Source: CAWUJK01 sp963922865 (GTDB lineage: Bacteria > Patescibacteriota > Gracilibacteria > BD1-5 > UBA6164). Taken from it: 64,000 nt of DNA. Below are positions 8,576 to 18,425 of the stretch, one piece after another. The position numbers and the translations under genes were made by a program. The notes below the pieces were generated by a model. That model had not been told where the DNA came from, made no database searches, and saw only the letters and a list, made by a program, of their open reading frames with translations. How positions within the stretch are numbered: position 1 is the stretch's first letter; each line of letters starts with the position of its first letter. The DNA lies in assembly GCA_963922865.1 (NCBI GenBank), contig CAWUJK010000002.1, forward strand, positions 1 through 64,000, in the 5' to 3' direction.

Positions 8576-8812
8576 CTAAGTGTTTAAGTTATAAAATTTT
8601 AATAATTCTTTTTTATAGAACTTTAAAGTTTCATTTTTATGTATTGGTTAGTTATAGGCTTTATTAGTTTTTATGCTTGTTAATTTTTTATGGCTTCATC
8701 TTCACTCTTTTATAGTAAATTTTTCACTGAGAAAAAAATTTTCTATTTGTTTTAAACTCAATTTTTCAGGACTTGATAAAAAAATTTCTTTTATTTTTTC
8801 CTTTTTTGTCAT
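8576..8812 (-). pseudogene. hicA: HicA-like toxin, interrupted by TAA
   Basis: The frame from ATG 8810-8812 gives 54 aa containing FTIKEGRGSHKKLT, the HicA core with its catalytic His in GSH. It stops at TAA 8648-8650. The same frame then continues PIHKNETLKFYKKELLKF to TAG at 8576, which matches the usual HicA C-terminus. One nonsense codon thus truncates an otherwise intact toxin. TAA is a true stop in this code, so the toxin is probably inactive or weakened. It lies 59 nt after the cas12a stop. Confidence 0.6.
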
Positions 8813-8871
8813 ATTTTTTATTATTATATTTGTATATACATTATATTGTTTTGTAATTATATGTCAAAATT

Positions 8872-11800
8872 TTATATTTTATTATGGGAATATGTTTCAT
8901 CTATATTTACAAAACTATCCCAGTCCTCCCTACTCACCACCATATCTCCCCATTGTATTTTTGAGACATCTCATTTTTTATCTACAGTCTCATCTATTTT
9001 ATCTAAAATAATAAGACCTTTTCTTGCAATATTATAGGCTCCGTTGTCGTCTCAGCATTCTATTCCTATTTCATTTTCTACTCTAGAATCAAAGTTGCAA
9101 CAAGGACAACAAATAAAATCTCCGTTTTTAGAATTGTCTCAAATAATAGAGTTTCTGAGAGACAATATCATATTGAAATTATAAAAAGTATCTGAAAAGA
9201 GCGTTTTTTCGTTTTTTTCTATAATTTGAGGAATGATATTTTCTCAAGTTTTGTAGTTTATAGAAAATGTATCAAATAGATTTATTAGCTTGTCATTCAC
9301 AAAATAATTATGGGTTTCAAAATTATGATTCAACTCTGAGTTTCTTTTATTTATTTTTCTATCTCTATCACTAAAAACTTTTTTATTGTTGTATTCAAAT
9401 ATAAATTTCTTGCCATCAAAAGTTATGGAATCAATTTTTTGTATGTCTTTCCTAGCATTTTCTAAGTTGGAGTACTTTATATATAGGTCTTTTCTAAATC
9501 CACACTTTGGGCAAGTGGCAGAGGTGTAGCTTGGGTCTGTATAAAAAATAAGTCCGGTTTGTTTTCCCATTTTTTCAAAACTTTCAAAGGCTTCTGTGAG
9601 CTGGTAGGCACGCAGGTAGTGTCCGTTTTCTCAAAAATTTCTGTCTTTAAATGTGAGGTAGTTAAGTTTTTCTATCAAAGCTTTTTCGAGTTTTTGGTAT
9701 ATTTGTTTTTCTATTTTTTGTCTTCCTCTTTTAAAGCCTATATTGAGGTCTTCAAATACGAGTATGGCATTGTGTTCTATGATAAGGCATGCAAGTTTAT
9801 GGACTATTTGGCTGATATATCCTTGTTTGAGGTCTTTGATATTTCAAATAGTTTTCCAGCTTCATCTTGCTTCTTTTCTTTCCTGTTCTCTTTCGCTTAG
9901 GAGGTCATGGTAATTTTTAGGGCTGAGTTTATTTCCATTTTTATCAAATTTTTCTATTTCATTGAGGCTTCATTTTATGAGTTTTCCATTGTTGTCTTTG
10001 AGTACTTCTCATTTTCTATTGATGACTGAAAAATAGGCAAGGTGTTTTTCTCCTCTGTCTACTCAGATGATATTTATTTCTTTATTGTGAGAGATGTATT
10101 TTAAAATTTTGTTGTTGATGCTGGTATCGTGTTTTGCAAAGTTGAGTTTTATTGGACAGTGGAAAAAGAGTTTTTTTTCTGTATATCTTTTTTTCTCAAT
10201 GATATTTATTTTTGTTTTTCTGTTTTTGTCTATTTTTTGTTTGATGGATGCTTCTCTGAGAAATATTTCTGCTTGTCCGTTGAGTTTTAGTATGGTATTT
10301 TTGAGATTATTTTCTTCAAAGAGTCATGTAAAATATAGGGTGTGGAGGTTTTGTTTTCCTGTTTTTTTTGTGTCTTTGTTTGTGTGTTTTTTGAGGTCTT
10401 TATTCCAAATTTCAAAGAGGTATATATTTCAGACTTGTATTTGGCTGTGTATATAGTTTTCTCATACATTTCTAAAACTGATGTTGTAGCTTCATATCTC
10501 TACTTCTTTATAAAAATCTGAGAGGTTTTGGTAGTTGGAGGTATCTGAAAAATTAAAGTTGAATACTTGCCAGTCTGGGTATTTTTTGAGGCAGTTTTTG
10601 TAGTAGTTTACTATTTTTTCAAAATCTGGGCGTATAAAATTGTCTCAAATTTTAAATGTTTCTTCTTGTTTTATTTTAAGTATTTCATCACTAGGGGTAA
10701 ATAGCTCAAGGTTTCCTTTTGCAAAGCATACTTTTGGAAGCATTTTTTTAGGGTCTGGGAGAAATTTGTAGTCTAGTTTTTGGTATGTTTCTTCTCAGGG
10801 GCGTATTTCAAAGGCTTCTTTGATGCTTTCAACTTGGCTGCCTTTTTTCTTGTAAAAGATGTTTTTCTTTCCGTAGACTTGAAGTGCAAGGTAATATTTT
10901 CCATCTTTTCTCAGTAGGGTTCAAAAATTGTCAGGTTCTTTGTTTTTATCCCAACCGTCTATGAGGGTTGCGTTTTCAAAATTGAGTTTTATTTTATCTG
11001 TGGAGTATGGTTTTTTTGTAAGGTAGTTCCTGAAAGAGTTATAGTAATCTATAATTTGATTGTCATCTATATAGTATTTTTTAAATTTGTTGTAAAATGT
11101 ATCATCTATTTCATAGTCTGTTTCCACACTTTCTTTTCATTTTTCTAAGGAAAAATACTTCATCATTCTAAATATATTGAGGCTGGTATCTAGGTAGTTT
11201 TTTATTATTTCATATTGATTTTCTTTTTCTTTTTTGTTGTCACTAAAGTCTTGTAATACAAATATTTCATTTTCTATTTTTTCTTGTGATGTGTTATATC
11301 ATATGATGTTGGGGGTTCCATCAAGATTTTGTTTTCCTTGGAATAGTTGTAATAGTTGTATTTCTAGGACTTTTATAAATTTGAAAAATATATTTTCTTC
11401 TGGTATATAATGAAATTCTGCTTTAAAGATATCTTCTTTTTTTTCTTCTCATTGGGGTTTTGATTTGATTGTATTATCTTTTTCTGCTTCTTTTTTAGCT
11501 ATTTCTAGGGCAGTTTTAATATTTTCAAGACTTATAAAGTCTGGGAGTTCTTGTCTGCCATTTTTATTTTTTTTGCCAATTTTTTGGAGTAGGTGGTTTA
11601 TTATGAGTTCCCATTTTGAAAATCCAAAAAATTTTGCTGATATGGTATTGATTGAGGCTTTTGATAAGTAGATTTTAGAGAAGTTATATTTTTTTTCTTC
11701 TTCGTTATTTTCAAGGTCTTCTACAAGTGAGTGTATGAGTTGCTGGGCTATTTTGTTGTAATTGTTATTTTTTTCTATAAGTTCTTGTAGGTGAGTTTTT

Positions 11801-12918
11801 ATATGGTCAAAATTTTCTATTTCAATATAGGGTTTTTCTCAGGATTCTTTAGAGAGTATTTGTTTGTGTAGTTCTTTGAATATGGGATAGTTGTTTTTGT
11901 TAAATGTTGAGTCTTCTTTTCCTCTCTTTTTTTCGCTTTTGTGTTTTGAGTATGATTCTAGTTTTTCTTGGTTGATTTCTATATTTAATAATCATATTAT
12001 TTGGTTATGGTATTGTATTTGTTTTCATGTAAGGCAGTTGTTGTAGTTTTCTAGGCTGAAAAAGTCTTTGAGTGTTTCTCAGTAGTCATCTAATACTTTT
12101 TGGAGTTTTTCTTTTATTTCAGGATTTTGTGCGTATTTTTCATCAAAGTTTTTTTTGTTTTTGAGAAAAAAGATGAGGTTTTCGTTTATGATTCTTGTGG
12201 CTATTCTGCCTGCTTTTCCATCGTCTTTGTAGAAGTTTTCACGTGAGTGATTGAAGTTGGTGAAGTAGGTGGTAAATCATTTGAAGCTTTTGAAGAGGTT
12301 TTGTTCTTCTTGTAGGTATGCTTCCTGGTTTTCTGAGTTGTTATAATCAGGGTTTTTTATGTATTTTTTGATGGTGACTTCGCTTCCATGTGTTTCTTCT
12401 GGGAATTTTTGGAAGAGTATATCTAGGTTAGTATCTGACATAAGGATTTTGTATCCTTCTCATTTGAGCTGATAGTTTTTTTCTTTTCATTTTTCGTCTT
12501 TGTAGCTTTTATTTTCTATGTGTTGTTTCCAGTTTTTTCAGGTTATTGTAAATGCATTTGTTATGTCTTTTCTGAGAGTTCAAAATATTCATCATTTTTT
12601 GTTTTTTCAAAAGAGTTCGTCTTTGAGTTTATTTTTGAGTTTTTTGTCTGTTTGTTTTTCTATTTCAAGAAATTTTTGATAGGCTTGGCTCAGGTCAAGT
12701 TTGGTACTATTTTGTAGGCTTTCTTCTATAAATTCTATGTGGAGCTGGTCTAGGTATGGTTTTATTTTGTGGTAGGCTTGGTTTACTGTTTCGTCTTTTT
12801 TGAAAACTTTGTTTTTTTCTAGGAGTTTTGTAGTTTCTCCTACTGGTTTTAGCTCAAATATTAGGGTTTTACTCAGTTCATAGAGATTTGTAAAATTGCT
12901 AAAGTTGTTTTTTTTCAT
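8872..12918 (-). CDS. cas12a: CRISPR effector nuclease Cas12a (Cpf1)
   Basis: 1348 aa, slightly longer than common Cas12a orthologues. The N-terminus NLYELSKTLIFELKPVGET is the WED-I start; a helical recognition lobe follows. The pre-crRNA processing region includes HTLYFTGLF and KKLFFHCPIKLNFA. The RuvC triad is complete: D954 (IIGVDRGEKHLAYF), E1056 (VFEDLNIGFKRGRQ) and D1291 (DDNGAYNIARKGL). C1136/C1139 with a second Cys cluster near 1265 suggest a zinc site. Dozens of glycines, including the one in GVDRGE, are TGA. It should process its own crRNA from the array and cut T-rich-PAM DNA. Cas4, cas1 and cas2 lie downstream beyond three toxin-antitoxin pairs. Confidence 0.98.
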
Positions 12919-13031
12919 AGTCCTTTTTTGTTAGGATGTAAAGTTTTTGTGGTTTATACTTTGGGGCTTATGCTTATAACTCATACATGATGTACTCAAG
13001 AGAGTTTTTAAATAGGCTCTGTAAAACCTCT

Positions 13032-13055
13032 ATCTACAAAAGTAGAAATTTAATA
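13032..13055 (-). repeat. Stand-alone Cas12a repeat unit upstream of cas12a
   Basis: These 24 bases are identical to the 3' (handle) part of the array repeat. The remaining 12 bases of the repeat are absent. On the minus strand the intact TCTAC-TTTT-GTAGA hairpin is followed by AGAGGTTTTACAGAGCC, then more unique sequence, reaching cas12a 113 nt downstream. It could yield one crRNA-like guide from the cas12a leader. Confidence 0.8.
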
Positions 13056-13105
13056 CCATCTATTCATTATAGATAACACAATAACTTCCATTTTTGTTAA
13101 AATAA

Positions 13106-13243
13106 TTAATTTCAAAAAAGTAATGTCATAATATAAGCTAAAAATAAGAAAAAAATTATAGACATTATTATAACAAAAGAATAATCAATTCATTTACCTC
13201 AAGAATTGATAAGTGCGGTGAGTATTTTTTCCATAGATTTCAT
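13106..13243 (-). CDS. 45-aa single-pass membrane protein in the cas12a upstream region
   Basis: ATG at 13241-13243. A short polar N-terminus (MKSMEKILTALINSGGKGID, glycines by TGA) is followed by one long hydrophobic segment (about residues 22-43). It lies on the cas12a strand, with the lone repeat unit between it and cas12a. Length and a single helix are compatible with a small membrane toxin or an accessory peptide. No family is recognised. Confidence 0.5.
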
Positions 13244-13365
13244 TTATAATACTTCTAATATTAAGATATAAATAAACATTTTAAGAGGTTATGACCTAAA
13301 GTTTATTATAATTATATATATAATAATAAGAAATAAAATAAATACAAATTTATTTTTCTAAATAC

Positions 13366-13527
13366 CTACTTCTCCCAGTCTTTCACCACAATTCTCTTAC
13401 CCACTTTTTCTAAAGTAAGTTTTTGTCTTTCTCTGAGTTTAAGTTCTTTTATTATTTCTTTAGGGATATTTATATAGTAGGTTCATCTTCCGTTTTTGAT
13501 GATTTTTCTTGTGTATATTTTTTTCAT
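13366..13527 (-). CDS. AbrB/SpoVT-type DNA-binding protein, 53 aa
   Basis: One swapped-hairpin AbrB domain fills the whole protein: RKIIKNGRGTYYINIPKEI, KELKLRERQKLTLEKVGKRI, then VVKDW. One glycine is TGA. Such proteins act as transition regulators or MazE-like antitoxins. No toxin follows directly. The 26-bp palindrome lies 24 nt upstream of its ATG, and a dead paralogue with the same palindrome is at 3680-3835, so the palindrome could be its operator. Confidence 0.8.
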
Positions 13528-13550
13528 ATTTGTATGGGTTAAGGGCTAAT

Positions 13551-13576
13551 AATGAACGTTCACATGAACGTTCATT
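13551..13576. repeat. 26-bp palindrome copy upstream of the AbrB gene
   Basis: Arms AATGAACGTTCA and TGAACGTTCATT around CA, the reverse-complement centre of the copies at 3860 and 14169. It lies between the NYN relic and the AbrB gene. Confidence 0.85.
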
Positions 13577-13694
13577 GGAGAGGGATATTTTTGGAATAAT
13601 AAAATTTTAAAAAGAATTCAATTTTTAAATTTATATAAATTATTATATGTAAAAAAGTTTGCATTTAAAATATTTTATGGTAGTATACTTATTG

Positions 13695-13750
13695 TATAAT
13701 GACGAAAGAGAAACCGAACGGCTAACTACCTAAGGGCATCTCTTTTTTTT
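13695..13750 (+). ncRNA. Putative short RNA antisense to the NYN gene 3' end
   Basis: A TATAAT box at 13695-13700 is followed by an about 45-nt stretch closed by AAAGAGA (13706-13712) and TCTCTTT, which runs into a long T tract. The loop contains CCGAACGG and CTAACTACC. The layout looks like a promoter, a compact structure and an intrinsic terminator. It overlaps, in antisense, the last codons of the decayed NYN gene. No known RNA family is recognised. Confidence 0.4.
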
Positions 13751-14145
13751 TGTATTTAATTTTCTTTTTTATCTCTGGTAAACCTAAATTTACTCAGTAG
13801 TTATAGGCTATAGAGTTATATAGAGATGAATATTGTTTATTTGGGAATAATACTTTTTTTAAAAGATTCTTTGAAATCAAATATTTTACAAGTTTTATGT
13901 AATCTCAATCTCAAGAGACTAGTACAATTTTATCAAAGTCTTTTTCTTCTATTAGTTTCCTCATTATCTCAAAAACCATATCAACATCTACATTTCATTT
14001 TTTCTTTCCTTTAAGGTGAGATGAGTGTTCCCTAAATTCAATAATAAATCATGCTTTCAGATGTTATTCATAAATGTAGGTTTTGAGTATCTATAAAAGC
14101 TATGTTTTCATTTTTAAATTCTTTTTTTTGGAGCTGTTTTTTCAT
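13726..14145 (-). pseudogene. Decayed NYN-domain (LabA/DUF88-like) protein
   Basis: Starts at ATG 14143-14145 with NIAFIDTQNLHLGITSES, then stops at 14032. The domain continues in another frame (KAGFIIEFREHSSHLKGKKK, then NVDVDMVFEIMRKL, IVLVSGDGDYIKLVKYL). It shifts again for the C-terminus (YSSLYNSIAYNYGVNLGLPE... to KKKRDALR). Compared with intact NYN proteins about 25-30 residues are missing after the first segment. The PIN-like nuclease acids (FIDTQN, DVD, SGDGD) are still readable. Not functional as it stands. Confidence 0.8.
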
Positions 14146-14156
14146 TGTTTATATAG

Positions 14157-17100
14157 TTATGGTTTAGTAATGAACGTTCATGTGAACGTTCATTGGGGGG
14201 GGTATTTTTTTAGGGTGTTTAGGCTATTTATGTATTCAAGTCATCTTTTGGCTATAAAAAGTCATGCTCTAGCATCATTATTAAATTCAGAAACATTTTG
14301 TTTTTGAAGTATGATTTTAGGAACAAAGTCTTCAATGTAATTACTTAAATCTATTTTTTGCCCACTTGAATATGATACTATATTACAATTTTTACAGTTT
14401 ATTCCGTGTTTTTTGATAAGTCAATCACAATTAAAACATGTACTAGAGGTATTTTTAGTTGCAACAAAAATAATATTTCAAGCTATTTTATAATTACTAA
14501 ATATTTTATCATCATCTCATTTAAACCATTTATTTGAATCTATTTTTTTGATAGTATCAATATTACAATTTGGAAATAACTGATATTTTTCAATTTTATT
14601 TTTAAAAACCAAATATTGTAGTTTATTAAATAATTGAGTTTCAAAATTTTGGTATAAAGTAAGAGACAAAGTTGATTCTAACATAGATTCTTTAAAACTT
14701 AGCTCATCTTGAAAAATATTATCTAAATTTTCTAATGAAATATAATCTACCTTGTATTCTACATAAAGCTCTAGTATTTTATTTAACAATATTCATGTAA
14801 ATCATTTTTTCTTCTCCACAATTTTTATTATATCTCTTTTTCAAGTCTTTCCTAACTCCATAGATATTTTTTCTTTAAGCTGAGAAAAAATCTTTTTATA
14901 GTTTAAATCTGACTCTGAGCTTTTTCTTATTCAGTCCCACTTGTGTTGTCTATTCCTTTTAAACCCTGCAATATCTCATACTTTTAAAATTTCTTCAAGC
15001 TTATAATTTCAATCTCATGATTTTCTTAATTTTATAATAGAATATCACACCATAGATATCTTTTTATTACTGCTAGATAATTCGCTAGAAATAGATCATC
15101 TATCTATTCACATTACTATAATTTCTTCTTTCTTCTTTATACTATCAAAGTAATTAATAGTTACCTTTTTTATATGCTTTTCTAAAATATTATCTTTTTT
15201 TTCACATAATTTACTAAGTGGCTGTTGCTTTCATTTATGAAACCTCAAATCAAAGCTAACAAAAAACTTATTTTCTCTAAATCTTTTCTCTTGTTTTCCT
15301 AAGTCAGCTTTTCTAAAAAATATACCTCACTCTTGTCCCAAAGAGGTATCTGTATTTTTAAATACTTCTTTAAAATAAAGAGTAAAAAGATTTTCTTGCA
15401 TGTCTTTTTTTCTTGTACTTTCTCAAATGAGTTTAGATTTTTCAGATACTTCTAAAACATCTTTTTTATATCACTCTCAACTTTTACAAACTCTCCTAGT
15501 TTCTTCTTCTCAAGATAAAAATGTATTATTGAAAATATTAAAATCCTTACTATAAATTTGGTAAAGTTCTATTTCTTGTTTCTTTGCTAACTCAAAAAGC
15601 TTATCTGTTAAAATTTCTGCTTTTTCTAGTTTATAAAATTTTTGGTTTATAAAGCTTACTATTTGTTCTATTGATTTCAATTTCTCTATTTCTGGTACAT
15701 ACATAGTCCAGTTTTCTCCATTATTTTCTTTTAATTTCCTCAAAGCTAAAACTATATGATTTTTAAAGCTAGTAAAAAATACTTTTTGTGCTTTTTGGGT
15801 TTCATTATAACAATCTTTACATTTTCTATTTTTTATTTTAGTACTATTACAAAAATCGCATTCCACATATATTCATTTTTTTTGATTTTTATATTTATTC
15901 CACTGTTTTTTTAATTTTTTATTTTCTACTAGATCTCAATCTCACAGGCAAAGTTTTTCCAAAGCTCAAAAATGAAGTTGAGAATAGTTGTATACCTTAA
16001 ATGTATCTCAAGAAATATTTGGTTCTACATGATAATCTATACAGATATTTTTTATTTTTTTATCTTTAATTTGTTCTTTTCAAGTAAGAGCCAAAAAGTA
16101 GTTTCCTTCTTTTTCTAAAATCTTTGCGTAGTGTTTTATTGATGCTTCATTTATAAATTCTCTTTCACTTGCCCTTAAATCTTGTCGTATTTTTCATCTA
16201 TATTTTGCTAAGTGGTCTCTAAAAGTTTTAATTGTGTGAAAATCTTTATTGATACAGCGATGTCTAAAGATAATCCTCAGAAATTTATTTACTAGTTTTT
16301 TTTGTTCAATTTCTCCTCAAGCAAGTTTTTCTTTATTAAGAAGATGTAAATATTCATATCACTCTAAGGTCTGTCATCTCAGAGGTTTTATTTTAATATT
16401 TTTTTCTTCTCAGCATAAGCTTTTCAATGTTGATTGTTCATTATATTTTTTTTCCTGATTTCAAGAGAAAATCATTTCAATCATACCTGCCTCATATTTT
16501 TCTTGAAATTTTTGTATACAATTATTTAATAACTGTCCATTTATAAAATCTAGCTCAGAAATTATATCATCTAAATTTCTACCAAAATCAAGATTTTCTA
16601 ATCTATTTTGTAAACTATCATCATATTCTTCTAAATAAAGCTTATGTATACTTTCCATTTTCAAATCTACATAACTTCACCTGTCATCTGTAATTTCTTT
16701 ATTTTCAATTAAGTATTTTACCGTTTTTTCACTTTGGGTTTTATTACTTTTAAATTTTTCTTTTAGTTTTTCAGTTTCTCTTCTAAGTAGAGCATATTTG
16801 TTGAATGTAAATTTTCATATGCATGCTCAGGAACTTTCATTTTGATGATTTGCTATGATTGAATTATTTTGTTTTTCAAATTCTTTACATAACAAACTTT
16901 GATATTTTTTCACGAGTTCAGGGTCTGTTTTATATGTGTCTAAAAAATCAAGAATAGTAAAAATATTTCTATTTAGATAGGCTATTTTTCTTAAATTTTT
17001 TGAAAAATCGGATGCTTTTTCATTTTTATTTTCTTTTTGTTTACTTTTATCAAAATAAGAAAATAAGTAAGTATATTCAGATTCTATTTCTTGTAATTTT

Positions 17101-17471
17101 GGTTTTAAATTGTCAAAACATTGTATTTTTTTGAGAGAGGGTATATTTTTAAATATTCATTTGCTTTTTTTAAAATCAAAAAATACTTCTTTTTTTGATT
17201 CATCTGATTTATGTTTAGATATTTCTTTGTTTAGAATAGAGATAAGGTCAAAGAAATTTTGAGACTTTTTATTAAATTCTTGGTAGTGGTTCAAGCAAAA
17301 ATTATTCCAGTCAAATCATTTTTCAAACTCATTTTCTTTGATATGCTTTATAAAAGAATCTAATGATTCATAGTTATCAGTTCATTTTAATATTTCTCTT
17401 GTTTTTGTATATGGCTTCAAACCAAACCTAACAGTCTTCCTCACTTCAAATAAATTTTTTGTATTTTCCAT
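14157..17471 (-). CDS. Second type V (Cas12) effector, RuvC nuclease, possibly Cms1-like
   Basis: 1104 aa with TGA glycines throughout. The N-terminus FEVRKTVRFGLKPYTKT parallels the Cas12a and Cms1 start. All RuvC acids are present: D790 (VMGIDRGSISS), E914 (VDYISLENLDNIF) and D1066 (FNNDARAGLFIAKRGLEYIN). A zinc ribbon C1012/C1015/C1026/C1029 lies before RuvC-III, and a second one, C538/C541/C551/C554, lies mid-protein. The start is ATG 17469-17471 behind AAGGGGG. Overall identity to the neighbouring Cas12a is low. Size and the C-terminal NDxxA...IAKRG pattern recall Cms1 proteins as I remember them, but a new subtype is possible. No separate array or adaptation genes; it likely shares those of cas12a. 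The last residues are encoded by a palindrome. Confidence 0.82.
14169..14194. repeat. 26-bp palindrome copy at the 3' end of effector 2
   Basis: Arms AATGAACGTTCA and TGAACGTTCATT around TG. It lies inside the effector-2 reading frame, encoding part of its last residues (QGTFTGTF), and just upstream of the decayed NYN gene. A G run follows on the plus strand. Confidence 0.85.
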
Positions 17472-17590
17472 ACCCCCTTTTTTAAAAAATAAATTAATAA
17501 TAGTATAAAAATATTTAGAAATATAGCAATAAACTCTTTTTAAAAATTAATTCTTTTCTATATTATTATTAAAACTAATATAAAATATTT

Positions 17591-18250
17591 CTAAAACTCC
17601 CCATCATCTACAACTAAATATTCTCAACTAGTTCATAAAGTATCTATAAAAGCTACTTTCTTATCAGCAGAAAAACAAATTTGATCTTGTGAAGTATGAC
17701 CCACTACCTGTTTTATATCAACTTTATCTCAAACCAAACCTTTTGGACGAACCCATATAGGACTTTGGTTAATCTCATCTAAAGAATAATTTAATGATTT
17801 GTGAGTTTCAAATTTATGATAAGGTAATGAATTAATAAAATTATCTAAATCCATATCATTTTTATAATTACTAATTTTAAGCCAAGTTTTTGTTACACCA
17901 GCATGAGTATACAAAACACCATCTATTATCTTAGCAAAAGTTAATAAATTAGATTTTATAGCTGAACTTAAAATTGCTTTAATACGACTTTCATAAATAT
18001 ATTGATATCAAGAATACCTTTGATGTGTTCCAAAATAATGAAAATCATGATTTCAAATAATTAGAGTAACTTGTTCCTTATATTTTTTCTTAAATTTTAA
18101 TATATCTCTAAAATTTTGAATTTGATCATGGATTGATATTTGCTCTAAAGAATCAAAATAATCTCAAATAAATACGATGTTTTCTGCTTTAATATTTATA
18201 GTTTTCCAACTATCTCTTCAATGTATGTCTCATATAGCTATTGTTTTCAT
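17591..18250 (-). CDS. Calcineurin-like metallophosphoesterase
   Basis: 219 aa. Metal-site motifs in order: AIGDIHGR (residues 5-12), FIGDYFDSLE, IIGNHDFHYF, LYTHAGVTK, then VVGHTSQ and an ending FIDTLGTSGEYLVVDDGEF. Several glycines are TGA. The layout matches protein phosphatase- or ApaH-like enzymes of the PPP branch; the substrate cannot be predicted. It lies 119 nt before effector 2 on the same strand and is the last ordinary gene before the CRISPR island. Confidence 0.88.
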
Positions 18251-18425
18251 AGTTTTTCTTTAAAATAATGTTATTGTAAAGAAAAAAGAATTTTTGTAAA
18301 GAGGGTTTACCTAGATTTTATCTCTAAATAAAAGGTTATTTGATAAATAAAAAATATATTTATTAATACAAAACTTTTAAATAAACTAAATAAAAAGTTT
18401 GAATTTTTATTATAATCGCTCAAAA

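Noticed and set aside
8673..9037. Two overlapping plus-strand hydrophobic frames
   Set aside because: They are antisense to the cas12a C-terminus and hicA, which are coherent on the minus strand.
8872..12918. cas12a as a multiply broken pseudogene
   Set aside because: All apparent stops are TGA, which is glycine here; only one TAA is found, at the end.
13032..13055. Second CRISPR array
   Set aside because: Only a single partial repeat exists; no further unit follows within spacer distance.
14157..17471. Effector 2 as a TnpB transposon protein
   Set aside because: Length is near 1100 aa with a large N-terminal lobe, far beyond TnpB, and no transposon ends were seen.
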